Below are positions 52,566 to 62,242 of a stretch of 64,000 nucleotides of DNA, one piece after another. A model generated the notes under the pieces. It saw only the letters and a program-made list of their open reading frames with translations. It ran no database searches and was not told the origin of the DNA. The stretch comes from Methylocaldum sp002005105 (lineage in GTDB: Bacteria > Pseudomonadota > Gammaproteobacteria > Methylococcales > Methylococcaceae): the NCBI RefSeq assembly GCF_051027545.1, contig NZ_CP194902.1, forward strand, positions 4,402,001 through 4,466,000. The letters run 5' to 3'. Positions within the stretch are counted from its first letter, which is position 1. The number at the start of each line of letters is the position of its first letter. The position numbers and the translations under genes were made by a program.

Positions 52566-53546
52566 ATGAAAACGCCCTGGCAGGCCGAGCTGGCCGACTC
52601 ATTTACCAAACCCGCCGACCTCTTCGCTTTCTTGGAGTTGGATGAGATCCATCAAGCGGAATTCCTGGAGGCGACGGACCGTTTTTCGTTTCGCGTTACG
52701 CAAAGCTACGCTCGGCGCATGAGCAAACGCAATCCTCGCGACCCGCTTTTGCTTCAAGTGTTGCCCGATGCGCAGGAACTGATCGACCATCCGAACTTTG
52801 CAAACGATCCGGTGGGAGACTTAAAAGCCGTGACCGCCCCGGGAGTGCTGCACAAATACCATGGACGAATGTTGCTGATCACCACCGGTGCGTGCGCCAT
52901 CCACTGCCGTTATTGCTTCAGGCGAAATTTTCCGTACGACGCGAACATGATCGGCAAACGGCAGGAACAGGATGCCGTTGACGCCATTCGGAGCGACCTA
53001 AGTATCAACGAAGTGATTCTCAGCGGCGGGGATCCTTTGGTGCTGAGCGACGAACGCTTGGCCCAGTTAATCCAAAAAATCGGGGAGATACAGCACATCA
53101 GGCGACTTCGAATTCACACGCGCCTCCCGGTAGTTCTACCGAACCGCATCACAACCGAACTTATCGCCGCGCTGACGGAGGCTCGTTTAAAAAGCGTGGT
53201 CGTCATTCACGCCAATCACGCGAACGAGTTCGATCACGACGTCAACGATGCGTTAAACGCACTCCAAAAGGCCGGAATTACACTCCTTAACCAGACCGTA
53301 TTGTTAAAAGGCGTGAACGACGATGCCGAAACCCTTGTTCGACTGAGTGAAACACTTTTCGAGAACGGCGTGCTGCCGTATTACCTGCACGTACTGGACA
53401 AGGCGCAAGGGACCAGCCATTTCGACCTGTCGACGGAAGATGCGTTAGCGATTTACCAAGTCATGAGGGAAGCATTGCCTGGTTATCTGCTTCCCAAACT
53501 CGTTCGGGAGGAGGTGGGCCGACCGTACAAGATGCCGGTCGGATAA
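52566..53546 (+). CDS. epmB: EF-P beta-lysylation protein EpmB (lysine 2,3-aminomutase-like)
   Basis: Radical-SAM, PLP-dependent enzyme that makes (R)-beta-lysine for EF-P. The 326 aa contain the cluster motif Cys110-x3-Cys114-x2-Cys117 in CAIHCRYCFRR, ILSGGDPLVLSD, RIHTRLPVVLP and LLNQTVLLKGVND. I start at ATG 52566 (MKTPWQAELAD); the frame is open far upstream, antisense to efp, without similarity. Confidence 0.95.
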   Translation: MKTPWQAELADSFTKPADLFAFLELDEIHQAEFLEATDRFSFRVTQSYARRMSKRNPRDPLLLQVLPDAQELIDHPNFANDPVGDLKAVTAPGVLHKYHGRMLLITTGACAIHCRYCFRRNFPYDANMIGKRQEQDAVDAIRSDLSINEVILSGGDPLVLSDERLAQLIQKIGEIQHIRRLRIHTRLPVVLPNRITTELIAALTEARLKSVVVIHANHANEFDHDVNDALNALQKAGITLLNQTVLLKGVNDDAETLVRLSETLFENGVLPYYLHVLDKAQGTSHFDLSTEDALAIYQVMREALPGYLLPKLVREEVGRPYKMPVG

Positions 53547-53613
53547 GATTTCAAAACTCCGGAAAAGCCATCAGCGGAGCCGGAACCCCGCCACGTCGGA
53601 AGTATCGACTTAT

Positions 53614-55689
53614 TTAGTCGACGGCTTTCATGCTGAGACGAACCCTTCCCTGACGGTCGATCTCAAGAACCTTAACTTTGACGATGTCGCCCTCGGCCAG
53701 CTTATCGCTGACTTTCTCCACGTGTTCGTCCGAAATCTGCGAAATATGGACCAGCCCGTCCTTACCAGGGAGAATCGTAACGAATGCGCCGAAATCCATC
53801 AGCCGGGCGACACGGCCTTCGTAAACTTTCCCAACCTCGACTTCGGCCGTGATCGCTTCGATACGGCGACGCGCCTCCATTCCGGCTTCCTTGTCGACCG
53901 AAGCCACTTTAACGACACCGTCGTCGCTAATATCGATGCTGGCTCCCGTCTCTTCGGTGATCGCACGAATCGTCGCGCCGCCTTTGCCGATGACATCGCG
54001 AATCTTGCTCGGATCGATGGTGAAGCTCATGATGCGCGGCGCAAAATCCGACATCTCCTTCCGGGGAGCCGGCAAAGCCTCCGCCATTTTCGCCAAAATA
54101 TGCAAACGCCCTTCTTTGGCCTGCTCGAGCGCCTGCCGCATGATTTCCGGCGTGATGCCGTCGATCTTGATGTCCATTTGCAATGCGGTCACGCCGTCGC
54201 TGGAGCCGGCGACCTTAAAATCCATATCGCCGAGGTGATCCTCGTCGCCCATGATGTCCGAGAGCACCGCAAAATGATCGCCTTCTTTGATCAAGCCCAT
54301 GGCGATCCCGGCAACGGGAGCCTTGGTCGGAACCCCGGCATCCATCAGTGCCAAGCTGGTTCCGCACACCGACGCCATCGAACTGGAGCCGTTGGATTCG
54401 GTAATTTCAGAAACGACTCGAATCACGTAGGGGAAGCTTTCCGGAGCGGGCATGATGGCCTGCACGCCGCGCTTCGCCAGCCTGCCGTGTCCGATTTCAC
54501 GCCGTTTCGGCGCGCCTATCGGGCCGATCTCTCCCACGCAGAAAGGCGGGAAATTGTAGTGCAACATGAAGGATTCTTTATATTCGCCTTCTATTGCATC
54601 GATCAATTGAGCATCGCGTCCCGTACCCAAGGTGGCAACCACCAGGGCCTGAGTCTCGCCGCGGGTGAACAGTGCGGAACCGTGAGTACGCGGCAGTACG
54701 CCTGTACGTATCGTAATCGGCCGTACGGTCTTCAAATCCCGTCCGTCTATGCGTTTGGATTCGTTCAGAATCCGCCACCGGACCACATCCGATTCCAATT
54801 TTTCCAGCATGCCTCGAACGGCGTTCTCGGCATAATTCCCGTCCGCCGTCAAAGCATCGATCGTTGCTTTGCGAATTTCTCTGAGTTTCTGCTGACGAGT
54901 CTGCTTATCAGCTGTCTGATAAGCTTCGGCAATCTGCGCTGCCGACAAATCCTTAACGGCCTGGTATAAGGCCGCGTTGGCAGCGGGTGGCTCCCAGTTC
55001 CATGGCGTGACACCCACGGTCTCGGCCAGTTCATGGATCGCCTTGATAGCCGTCTGCATATGCTCGTGGCCGAACAACACGGCTCCGAGCATGACTTCTT
55101 CCGGAAGCATATCGGCTTCGGACTCGACCATCAGAACCGCCTTTTCCGTACCGGCAACGACCAAGTCCAGCTTTGAATCTTCAAGAACCGAACCGGAAGG
55201 ATTGAGCACGAATTGGCCATCGATATAGCCGACACGCGCTGCGCCGATCGGTCCTTGGAAAGGCATGCCCGAAAGCACCAGAGCCGCGGATGCCCCCAGC
55301 ATCGAGGGAATATCCGGATCGACTTCGGGATTCAGGGAGAGAACCGTGGCAACGACCTGAACCTCGTTGGTGAATCCTTCCGGAAAAAGCGGGCGAATGG
55401 GCCGATCGATCAAGCGCGCGGTGAGGGTTTCTTTCTCGCTCGGCCGTCCCTCGCGCTTGAAAAAGCCGCCGGGGATGCGACCCGCCGCGTAGGCTTTCTC
55501 CTGATAGTTGACGGTCAGGGGGAAGAAATCGGTCTCGGGCGACGCCTCTTTCTCGCCAACGGCAGTGACCAAAACCACGGTTCCGGCCATATCCACCATA
55601 ACGGCGGCATCCGTCTGGCGCGCAATTTCGCCGGTCTCGAAGGTAACGAGATATTCGCCGTACTTAAACTGTTTCCGAATCGGATTCAC
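53614..55689 (-). CDS. pnp: Polyribonucleotide nucleotidyltransferase (PNPase)
   Basis: Phosphorolytic 3'-5' exoribonuclease and degradosome component. The 691 aa include two RNase PH domains (first with FFKREGRPSEKETLTARLID, second with RTHGSALFTRGETQALVVAT and SSMASVCGTSLALMDAGVP), a KH domain (IRDVIGKGGATIRAITEETG) and an S1 domain (VGKVYEGRVARLMDFGAFV). I start at GTG 55689 (NPIRKQFKYGEY follows), with AAAGGT upstream; a further ATG at 55740 lies inside rpsO. It ends the nusA operon. Confidence 0.96.
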   Translation of the reverse strand: MNPIRKQFKYGEYLVTFETGEIARQTDAAVMVDMAGTVVLVTAVGEKEASPETDFFPLTVNYQEKAYAAGRIPGGFFKREGRPSEKETLTARLIDRPIRPLFPEGFTNEVQVVATVLSLNPEVDPDIPSMLGASAALVLSGMPFQGPIGAARVGYIDGQFVLNPSGSVLEDSKLDLVVAGTEKAVLMVESEADMLPEEVMLGAVLFGHEHMQTAIKAIHELAETVGVTPWNWEPPAANAALYQAVKDLSAAQIAEAYQTADKQTRQQKLREIRKATIDALTADGNYAENAVRGMLEKLESDVVRWRILNESKRIDGRDLKTVRPITIRTGVLPRTHGSALFTRGETQALVVATLGTGRDAQLIDAIEGEYKESFMLHYNFPPFCVGEIGPIGAPKRREIGHGRLAKRGVQAIMPAPESFPYVIRVVSEITESNGSSSMASVCGTSLALMDAGVPTKAPVAGIAMGLIKEGDHFAVLSDIMGDEDHLGDMDFKVAGSSDGVTALQMDIKIDGITPEIMRQALEQAKEGRLHILAKMAEALPAPRKEMSDFAPRIMSFTIDPSKIRDVIGKGGATIRAITEETGASIDISDDGVVKVASVDKEAGMEARRRIEAITAEVEVGKVYEGRVARLMDFGAFVTILPGKDGLVHISQISDEHVEKVSDKLAEGDIVKVKVLEIDRQGRVRLSMKAVD

Positions 55690-55714
55690 AATAATACCTT
55701 TACCGGGTGAACAA

Positions 55715-55984
55715 CTATTTACGTAGACCCAATCGTTCAATCAAAGTCCGATAACGGTCGGAGTCCTTGCTCTTTAAGTAATCCAACAATTTGCGACGTC
55801 GATTGACCAAGCGCAACAAGCCGCGCCGCGAATGGTGATCTTTCTTGTTCTTAACGAAATGCGGAGTAAGGTGGTTAATCCGGGCGGTAAGCAGGGCCAC
55901 CTGAACTTCCGGCGAGCCGGTGTCGTTCGTCGCTCGCTGATATTCTTGCATCACAGCGCTCTTGTCTGCTGTTTCAAAGGCCAT
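55715..55984 (-). CDS. rpsO: 30S ribosomal protein S15
   Basis: An 89-aa primary 16S rRNA binder with GSPEVQVALLTARINHLTPH, NKKDHHSRRGLLRLVNRRRK and LDYLKSKDSDRYRTLIERLGL. It lies 25 bp before pnp, with no terminator between. A 121-bp AT-rich gap from truB contains its own leader and a 7-bp hairpin GCGTTTC/GAAACGC at 56048-56065. Confidence 0.98.
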   Translation of the reverse strand: MAFETADKSAVMQEYQRATNDTGSPEVQVALLTARINHLTPHFVKNKKDHHSRRGLLRLVNRRRKLLDYLKSKDSDRYRTLIERLGLRK

Positions 55985-56105
55985 TTTTTTCTCCTGAACA
56001 AACTTGTTTAACTTAATAAACTCACAATTGTAACTGTAGCTCTAGATGCGTTTCAATCGAAACGCCAACGAACTCAGAGTAATTTACGATCTAAGAGCCA
56101 CCCTA

Positions 56106-57035
56106 TTAAGATAGCTCCTGAACATCGCTCTGAACCGCCTTGACCAAACGCCGCGGTGTCACCCGTCCGTCGTCAAGAATCTCGCCCACTCCCATGAAAA
56201 CAGATTGTTTTGCATACAATCTAACCCATCCATGCTTCGGCGCTTTAGGAACTAAAACGGCTTGGCCCTTTCGCACATAAAAACCGAGTTCGTCACTCAA
56301 TTGAACCGCCGGCAAGGCGGATACGATGCGATCCATCGGGAGAACCAGTCCCAGCAATTCGCTTTCATCGAGTGTTTCCATACTTTCCAGCGTGTGAGAG
56401 TCGGCAATCGATAAGTCTCCTACCCCCGTACGTCTCAACATCTCGACATGGCCGCCGCAACCCAACGCTTTGCCGACGTCCTCGGCAAGGGTCCGGATAT
56501 ATGTGCCTTTCGAACACGCGACGTCCAATTGCAGACTCGACGAATCGAACCCCAGCAGCTTCAATTCATGAATGACCACTCGACGGGGTTCCCGTTCCAC
56601 CTCGATGCCTTGGCGGGCCAAATCGTAAAGGCGTCGCCCTTGATGCTTGAGCGCAGAGTACATCGGCGGAACCTGAAGGATCTCGCCGCGGAATCCAGCC
56701 AGAACCTGCTCAACCACGTCCTCGCTCAGTGGCTTCACGGCCTTCGTCTCGACAATCTCGCCCTCGGAATCTCCGGTAAGTGTCGCTATCCCAAGGCGAA
56801 CCTTCACCCGATAACGTTTGTCCGTATTCAGGAGAAACCCCGACAATTTCGTCGCTTCGCCCAAACAAATCGGGAGCAAACCGCTGGCGAGCGGATCGAG
56901 GCTTCCGGTATGACCGGCCTTTTGCGCTTTCAAAATCCGCTTGACCTTTTGCAGCGCCGCGTTTGACGTCATACCGGAAGCTTTGTCCAACAGCACAATG
57001 CCGTTAATGGACCGCAAATCGTTGCGGCGACTCAT
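56106..57035 (-). CDS. truB: tRNA pseudouridine(55) synthase TruB
   Basis: Makes pseudouridine 55 in the T-loop of tRNAs. The 309 aa carry INGIVLLDKASGMTSNAALQ, the catalytic Asp in GHTGSLDPLASGLLPICLGE and the C-terminal PUA-like region (VRKGQAVLVPKAPKHGWVRL). I prefer ATG 57035, with AGGTGG upstream, over GTG 57044, which would directly abut the rbfA stop. Confidence 0.95.
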   Translation of the reverse strand: MSRRNDLRSINGIVLLDKASGMTSNAALQKVKRILKAQKAGHTGSLDPLASGLLPICLGEATKLSGFLLNTDKRYRVKVRLGIATLTGDSEGEIVETKAVKPLSEDVVEQVLAGFRGEILQVPPMYSALKHQGRRLYDLARQGIEVEREPRRVVIHELKLLGFDSSSLQLDVACSKGTYIRTLAEDVGKALGCGGHVEMLRRTGVGDLSIADSHTLESMETLDESELLGLVLPMDRIVSALPAVQLSDELGFYVRKGQAVLVPKAPKHGWVRLYAKQSVFMGVGEILDDGRVTPRRLVKAVQSDVQELS

Positions 57036-57044
57036 CGCTACCAC

Positions 57045-57410
57045 CTATTCGCCGCTTTTCGGCTCTTCATGCAGCCGATCCAGGAGTGCATCCATATGCA
57101 TGCCGCGCTCGATCGAATCGTCGTAGACGAAATGGATCTCGGGCATATTACGGATGCGAAGGCGCTTTCCCAGTTCGCGACGCAGCATCGGGACCATCGT
57201 CGATAAGAGCGCCACACATTTTTCGGCCGGCTCCTTGGCTCCCAAGAAAGTCACGAAAACTTTGGCTACAGCAAGATCACGGCTTACTACGGCATCGCTC
57301 ACGGTAACCATTCCAAGGCGAGGTTCTTTTACCTGCGTCCGAATAAGATCCGCCAATTCCCTTTGGAGCTGCGAGGCAACCCGGTCGCTCCGTTTAAACT
57401 CTCTCGGCAT
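57045..57410 (-). CDS. rbfA: Ribosome-binding factor A
   Basis: A 121-aa KH-fold factor for 16S rRNA 5'-end maturation and cold adaptation. Motifs are RVASQLQRELADLIRTQVKE, ISDA-like VTVSDAVVSRDLAVAKVFVT and IRNMPEIHFVYDDSIERGMH. It is 31 bp after infB and about nine before truB. Confidence 0.96.
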   Translation of the reverse strand: MPREFKRSDRVASQLQRELADLIRTQVKEPRLGMVTVSDAVVSRDLAVAKVFVTFLGAKEPAEKCVALLSTMVPMLRRELGKRLRIRNMPEIHFVYDDSIERGMHMDALLDRLHEEPKSGE

Positions 57411-57441
57411 ATGAACTTAGACCGTCTCGATACTGAATCGT

Positions 57442-60090
57442 CTAGCGTTGCACTTGCACTTTTTCGAACACTTCGATCTGGTCGCCGACCTTGACGTCGT
57501 TGTAGTTCTTTATGCCCATACCGCACTCCATGCCCGCTTTGACCTCGCCGACGTCCTCTTTGAAGCGGCGCAGAGAATCCAACTGCCCTTCGAAGACCAC
57601 CACGTTGTCTCGTAACACGCGGATCGGCAGATTCCGTTTTACGTGGCCGTCCAGCACCATGCAGCCGGCGATAGCACCGAATTTCGGATGACGGAACACG
57701 TCCCTAACCTCGGCAACGCCGACGATCTGCTCCTTGAACTCGGGTTCCAGCATCCCGCTGATGGACTTCTTGATTTCGTCGATCACATCGTAAATCACAC
57801 TGTAATAGTGTAAATCGATGCCCCGCTCCTCAATGATCTTGCGCGCACCCGCATCGGCACGGACGTTGAATCCGATGATGATCGCGTTGGACGCCAAAGC
57901 AAGATTGGCGTCGGATTCGTTGATGCCGCCGACACCACCGGCAATGACTTTCACTTTGACCTTATCAGTCGAAAGGTCCGTCACCGACGCTCTCAGCGCT
58001 TCAAGACTGCCTTGCACGTCGGCCTTGATGATCAGGTTCAGATCCACGCTTTCGCCGCTTTCCATGCGCGAGAAGACATCCTCGAGCTTGGTCGCCTGCT
58101 GCGCCGCCAATTTACTGACACGCAGTTTTTCTTCACGATGCAAGGCGATCTCACGCGCCTTACGCTCGTCGGCAACGACGATGAATTCATCGCCGGCGTT
58201 CGGCGCGCCCGACAGCCCCAGCACCTCGACGGGCATCGACGGTCCGGCCTCTTTCACTGGCTTGCCATTTTCGTTGAACATGGCCCTGACACGCCCGAAT
58301 TCCATGCCGCACAGGATAAAATCGCCCTTCTTCAACTGTCCACGCTGCACGAGAATGTCTGCCACTGGCCCTCGCCCTTTCTCGAGCTTCGATTCCAATA
58401 CCACGCCGCTTGCGGGTATCTCGAAAGGCGTTCTGAGCTCAAGAACCTCAGCCTGCACGAGAATGGCGTCGAGCAATGCGTCGATACCCTGACCGGTCTT
58501 GGCGGAAACACTCACGAATTGGGTGTCCCCACCCCATTCTTCCGGGACCACATTGAGCCCGGTTAGTTCTTGTTTTACTCGATCCGGATCGGCTTCCGGT
58601 TTATCGATCTTGTTGACTGCCACGACCAGGGGAACATTGGCGGCGCGGGAGTGCTCCACGGCTTCGCGAGTTTGCGGCATCACGCCGTCGTCGGCAGCGA
58701 CCACCAGCACCACGATATCCGTGACCTTGGCACCGCGTGCACGCATCGCCGTAAACGCGGCATGGCCAGGCGTATCCAAGAAAGTCACCGCGCCGTGATC
58801 CGTCTTGACCTGATAAGCGCCGATGTGCTGGGTAATGCCACCCGCCTCGCTGGCCGCGACGCGGCTCTTGCGAATATAGTCGAGCAATGAAGTCTTGCCG
58901 TGGTCGACGTGTCCCATGATGGTTACCACCGGAGCTCTCGGCAACTGCTCAATCTCCTCAGCCACCGACATGGTAGCCATAATCTCGGCCTCCAGAGCGT
59001 TTTCGACCTGCGGTATGGCCTTATGGCCCAACTCTTCGACCACCAAAGTGGCGGTATCTTGATCGAGTACTTGGTTGATGGTGGCCATCACTCCCATTCC
59101 CATCAACGTTTTGATGACTTCGGTCGCCTTAATGGACATCCGCTGGGCCAAATCCGATACCGTAATGGATGCGGGAATGGCGACCTCACGCACCACCGGG
59201 GCGGTTGGCTTCTCAAATCCGTGCCGGGCTTCCGGAAATGCAACAGGGCCTTTGGTGACTTTAAGCTTTTTCTTTTTATCTTTTCTTGCGTCATCGAGAC
59301 CAAAGGGCTCACGAGCACCTTCGCTTCGGCCTTTAGGACGTTCAACGCCCGGCTTCTTTTTGGCACGTTTGGCTTCTGACTCTAAATGACGTGGGAGCTC
59401 CACCTCTTCCCGCTCGGCCGACACAGGCGGAACGACCGGTTTTTTAGGCGCAGGTATTTCTGCCGCGGGTGCGGGCGGCTCACGCTCTTCCACACTCACT
59501 GCTTTTTCGGTACGCTGCTGCTCTTCGACCAGACGTCGAGCCTCCTCCCGCTGCCTCTCTTCTTCCGCTCGTCTAGCCTCTTCGAGCAAACGCTGTTGCT
59601 CGGCGGCTCTCTCCGCTTCTTCGCGCTTCCTTCTCTCTTCTTCTTCCAAAGCCTTACGACGGACTTCTTCCTGCTGAGCGCGCAAAGCCTCCTGGGCTTC
59701 AAGTTCTCTCTGCTGGTCCTCGAGTGCCTGCCGCGCCTTTTCCACCTCAGTGCGACGTTCGCTCAGCTCCGGAAGCTCGCTTCGCTTGACATAGGTCCGC
59801 TTCTTGCGGACTTCTACGCTGATGGTCTTCACGCCCTTGCCGGGAATCTTGCCTTGCTTAAGCTCGCTAACGGTGCGCCGCTGCAGCGTTACCCGCTTCG
59901 GCTCTGCCATTTCCCCCTCGCTTCTGCCGTGGCTCTGCCGCAAATAACTCAGAAATCGAAGCTTTTCAGTATCACTGAGAACATCGTCCGCGTCGCTTTT
60001 TTCCAAACCCGCATCGCCCAACTGCGTAAGCAGTCGATCTACCGGAATGCCGACCACATCGGCAAGTTGCCGTACCGTCACATCGCTCAT
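57442..60090 (-). CDS. infB: Translation initiation factor IF-2
   Basis: GTPase that delivers fMet-tRNA to the 30S subunit. The 882 aa have an IF2_N domain (1-50), a long charged coiled-coil/linker (about 110-260, runs of EERRKREEAERAAEQQ), a second IF2_N (about 305-355), then G1 GHVDHGKT (393-400), G3 DTPGHAAF and G4 NKID, and the C-terminal tRNA-binding domains. Internal alternative starts, known in E. coli, cannot be judged. Confidence 0.97.
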   Translation of the reverse strand: MSDVTVRQLADVVGIPVDRLLTQLGDAGLEKSDADDVLSDTEKLRFLSYLRQSHGRSEGEMAEPKRVTLQRRTVSELKQGKIPGKGVKTISVEVRKKRTYVKRSELPELSERRTEVEKARQALEDQQRELEAQEALRAQQEEVRRKALEEEERRKREEAERAAEQQRLLEEARRAEEERQREEARRLVEEQQRTEKAVSVEEREPPAPAAEIPAPKKPVVPPVSAEREEVELPRHLESEAKRAKKKPGVERPKGRSEGAREPFGLDDARKDKKKKLKVTKGPVAFPEARHGFEKPTAPVVREVAIPASITVSDLAQRMSIKATEVIKTLMGMGVMATINQVLDQDTATLVVEELGHKAIPQVENALEAEIMATMSVAEEIEQLPRAPVVTIMGHVDHGKTSLLDYIRKSRVAASEAGGITQHIGAYQVKTDHGAVTFLDTPGHAAFTAMRARGAKVTDIVVLVVAADDGVMPQTREAVEHSRAANVPLVVAVNKIDKPEADPDRVKQELTGLNVVPEEWGGDTQFVSVSAKTGQGIDALLDAILVQAEVLELRTPFEIPASGVVLESKLEKGRGPVADILVQRGQLKKGDFILCGMEFGRVRAMFNENGKPVKEAGPSMPVEVLGLSGAPNAGDEFIVVADERKAREIALHREEKLRVSKLAAQQATKLEDVFSRMESGESVDLNLIIKADVQGSLEALRASVTDLSTDKVKVKVIAGGVGGINESDANLALASNAIIIGFNVRADAGARKIIEERGIDLHYYSVIYDVIDEIKKSISGMLEPEFKEQIVGVAEVRDVFRHPKFGAIAGCMVLDGHVKRNLPIRVLRDNVVVFEGQLDSLRRFKEDVGEVKAGMECGMGIKNYNDVKVGDQIEVFEKVQVQR

Positions 60091-60119
60091 TCTTTCAGCC
60101 CCTGCCCTGTCAAATCCTC

Positions 60120-61625
60120 TTAACCTTCAGCAAACCACGGTGAGCGGGCCGTCATGATCAAACGCGCAGCCCTAGCTTCGTCCATACCCTCAACCTCCAG
60201 CAATTCGTCGACCGATTGTTCGGCCAAGTCCTCTATTGTCCTCACACCTCGCGCAGCAAGACGAAAGGCCGTTTCACGGTCCATTCCCTCCATCTCCAGC
60301 AACTCCTTGGAAGGCTCCGAAGATTCAAATTCTTCCTCGTTGGCGATCGCCTTGATCAGCAACGCGTCGCGCGCTCGATTTCGTAGCTCCTCGACGATGT
60401 CTTCGTCGAACTCCTCGATCTCCAATAGCTCCTTGGCTGGAACGTAAGCCAACTCTTCAACCGTCGAAAATCCCTCTCTAACCAGAATCTCGGCGACGCT
60501 CTCGTCCACGTCCAGCTGTTCCATGAACGACTGCATGAGCTTGGCCGTCTCCAGCTCATTCTTGGCTTCCGCCTGGGAAGCGCCCATTACGTTGAGCGTC
60601 CATCCGGTCAGCTCCGATGCAAGTCGCACGTTTTGTCCACCGCGCCCAATGGCTTGAGACAGGTTTTCATCCGCCACGGCAATATCCATCGAATGCTTGT
60701 CCTCGTCGACCACGATCGAGACGATCTCAGCCGGCGACATCGCGTTAATCACGAATTGAGCGTCGTTCTCGTTCCATAAAATAATATCGATACGCTCACC
60801 GGCTAACTCATTGGATACCGCCTGGACCCGGGAACCGCGCATACCCACGCATGCGCCCACCGGATCTAGCCGTAGATCGTTGCTCTTTACGGCCACTTTC
60901 GCACGAACCCCGGGATCTCGAGCAGCCCCCTTGATTTCAATGACCCCTTCGCTGACCTCCGGAACCTCCAGCCTAAATAATGCAATCAAAAGTTCGGGTG
61001 CCGTGCGACTGACGAACAACTGAGGCCCCCGAGACTCCGGGCGTACAGCTTTCAAATAGCCCCGCAAACGATCGCCGGACCGCACAGCCTCGCGGGGTAT
61101 CATCTCGTCCCTGGGAACAAAGGCTTCGACGTTACCGCCCAGATCGAGGTAGACATTGCCCCGCTCGACGCGCTTGACGACGCCGGTCACAAGCTCGCCG
61201 ACCCGGTTCTTGTAGGCATCGACGACTTTCCGGCGTTCCGCATCCCGCACCTTCTGTACAATAACCTGCTTGGCGGTCTGCGCCGCAATGCGTCCGAATT
61301 CAATGGATTCGATGGGCTGTTCGATATAGTCGCCAACCTGAATATTGGGCCGAATCTTTCGTGCCTCGTCCAAGGAAATCTCGATATCCGGGTTTTCGAC
61401 GCCAGCCTCATAGTCCGCATTGGAGTCAACGACCAGCCAACGACGGAATGTCTCATAGCCCCCGGTTTTCCGGTCAATCGCGACGCGCACGTCGATTTTG
61501 TTGTCGTGGCGCTTGATTGTTGCGGTGCGAAGCGCATCCTCTATGGCGCCGAAAATGACCTCTTTATCGATGTCTTTCTCATTGGATACGACATCCACCA
61601 CCAACAAGATTTCTTTATTCGCCAT
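60120..61625 (-). CDS. nusA: Transcription termination/antitermination factor NusA
   Basis: A 501-aa RNA polymerase-associated pausing factor. It has the N-terminal polymerase-binding domain (KEILLVVDVVSNEKDIDKEV), S1 domain, two KH domains (VGACVGMRGSRVQAVSNELA; LSQAIGRGGQNVRLASELTG) and two acidic HhH repeats at the C-terminus (VAEILVREGFSTVEELAYVP; LAARGVRTIEDLAEQSVDEL). I start at ATG 61625 with AAGGA eight bases upstream. As in E. coli, NusA may control its own operon through leader terminators. Confidence 0.97.
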   Translation of the reverse strand: MANKEILLVVDVVSNEKDIDKEVIFGAIEDALRTATIKRHDNKIDVRVAIDRKTGGYETFRRWLVVDSNADYEAGVENPDIEISLDEARKIRPNIQVGDYIEQPIESIEFGRIAAQTAKQVIVQKVRDAERRKVVDAYKNRVGELVTGVVKRVERGNVYLDLGGNVEAFVPRDEMIPREAVRSGDRLRGYLKAVRPESRGPQLFVSRTAPELLIALFRLEVPEVSEGVIEIKGAARDPGVRAKVAVKSNDLRLDPVGACVGMRGSRVQAVSNELAGERIDIILWNENDAQFVINAMSPAEIVSIVVDEDKHSMDIAVADENLSQAIGRGGQNVRLASELTGWTLNVMGASQAEAKNELETAKLMQSFMEQLDVDESVAEILVREGFSTVEELAYVPAKELLEIEEFDEDIVEELRNRARDALLIKAIANEEEFESSEPSKELLEMEGMDRETAFRLAARGVRTIEDLAEQSVDELLEVEGMDEARAARLIMTARSPWFAEG

Positions 61626-61641
61626 CGCGTCGTCCTTAGAT

Positions 61642-62094
61642 TTAACTACCAAACTCAGGCGCCAGGCGCGCCTTTTCAATTGATTCAAATGGAATTCGCA
61701 AAGTTTCGCCACCCTCTTGAATTAGAACGTAATCGCCTTCCACGCCTGCCAGGTAAGCCTTAAATTTGCGCCGCCCATCGATGGGCCGGGCGAGCTGCAA
61801 ACGGGCCAGACTACCCTTGAAGCGCACGAAGTGCTCCAACTTGGAAAGCGGCCGGTCAAGACCTGGCGACGAAATTTCAAGCTGATAACGACCGGGAATC
61901 GGGTCCTCCACATCGAGTACGCCACTCAGTTGATAGCTAACCCTCGTGCAATCGTCGAGAGTGATGCCAGACTCGCTGTCGATGTAGACTCGGAGCACGC
62001 GCCGGTGGGCGTCGAACTCTATGTCTATCAGTTCATATCCCAAGCCGCTAACGACCGGCTCAATCAAACCCGCCAAACGCTCCTGCGGCTTCAT
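61642..62094 (-). CDS. rimP: Ribosome maturation factor RimP
   Basis: A 150-aa factor for 30S assembly and the first gene of the nusA operon. Typical text is LIEPVVSGLGYELIDIEFD, LRVYIDSESGITLDDCTRVS, VEDPIPGRYQLEISSPGLDR and PLSKLEHFVRFKGSLARLQL. I start at ATG 62094, with GAGG five to eight bases upstream; an ATG at 62133 would lie in the leader terminator. Confidence 0.94.
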   Translation of the reverse strand: MKPQERLAGLIEPVVSGLGYELIDIEFDAHRRVLRVYIDSESGITLDDCTRVSYQLSGVLDVEDPIPGRYQLEISSPGLDRPLSKLEHFVRFKGSLARLQLARPIDGRRKFKAYLAGVEGDYVLIQEGGETLRIPFESIEKARLAPEFGS

Positions 62095-62117
62095 TGCGAC
62101 CTCGTAAATTTCACTCA

Positions 62118-62142
62118 CAAAAAATGGGCGCAATGGCCCATT
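62118..62142 (-). terminator. Second leader terminator before rimP
   Basis: On the minus strand AATGGGC-CATTGC-GCCCATT (62123-62142) is a perfect 7-bp stem followed by TTTT, ending about 25 bases before the rimP start. Since the operon must be read through it, it probably acts as an attenuator. Confidence 0.6.
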
Positions 62143-62167
62143 CTTGTTTTGTTATTCCCTTTAAAAA

Positions 62168-62188
62168 CTAAAAAAGCCCCTATGGGGC
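62168..62188 (-). terminator. First leader terminator before rimP
   Basis: On the minus strand GCCCC-ATA-GGGGC (62176-62188) is followed directly by six T. With the promoter at 62243-62271 it would bound a transcript of about 68 nt. Confidence 0.65.
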
Positions 62189-62236
62189 ATACCTTATCAA
62201 AGCGGGGCGACTCTAATCACACACTCTTAAAGTAAC
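62168..62236 (-). ncRNA. Candidate short leader RNA or small RNA upstream of rimP-nusA
   Basis: Between a predicted start near 62236 and the first terminator lies about 68 nt with no open frame. AGCGGG near its 5' end can pair with CCCGCT before the terminator hairpin, giving a compact two-stem RNA. It does not have tRNA features (no T-loop GTTCRA, no CCA end), although a tRNA gene occupies this place in E. coli. It may be a free small RNA or simply the attenuated operon leader. Confidence 0.4.
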
Positions 62237-62242
62237 CCGCTG

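Noticed and set aside
51528..53546. A 672-codon plus-strand frame covering the efp antisense strand and epmB
   Set aside because: Only the last 326 codons match EpmB; the earlier part is antisense to epmA and efp, both clear genes, and has no family similarity.
53722..54969. A 415-codon plus-strand frame antisense to pnp
   Set aside because: It is a shadow of PNPase caused by high third-position G+C; no motifs.
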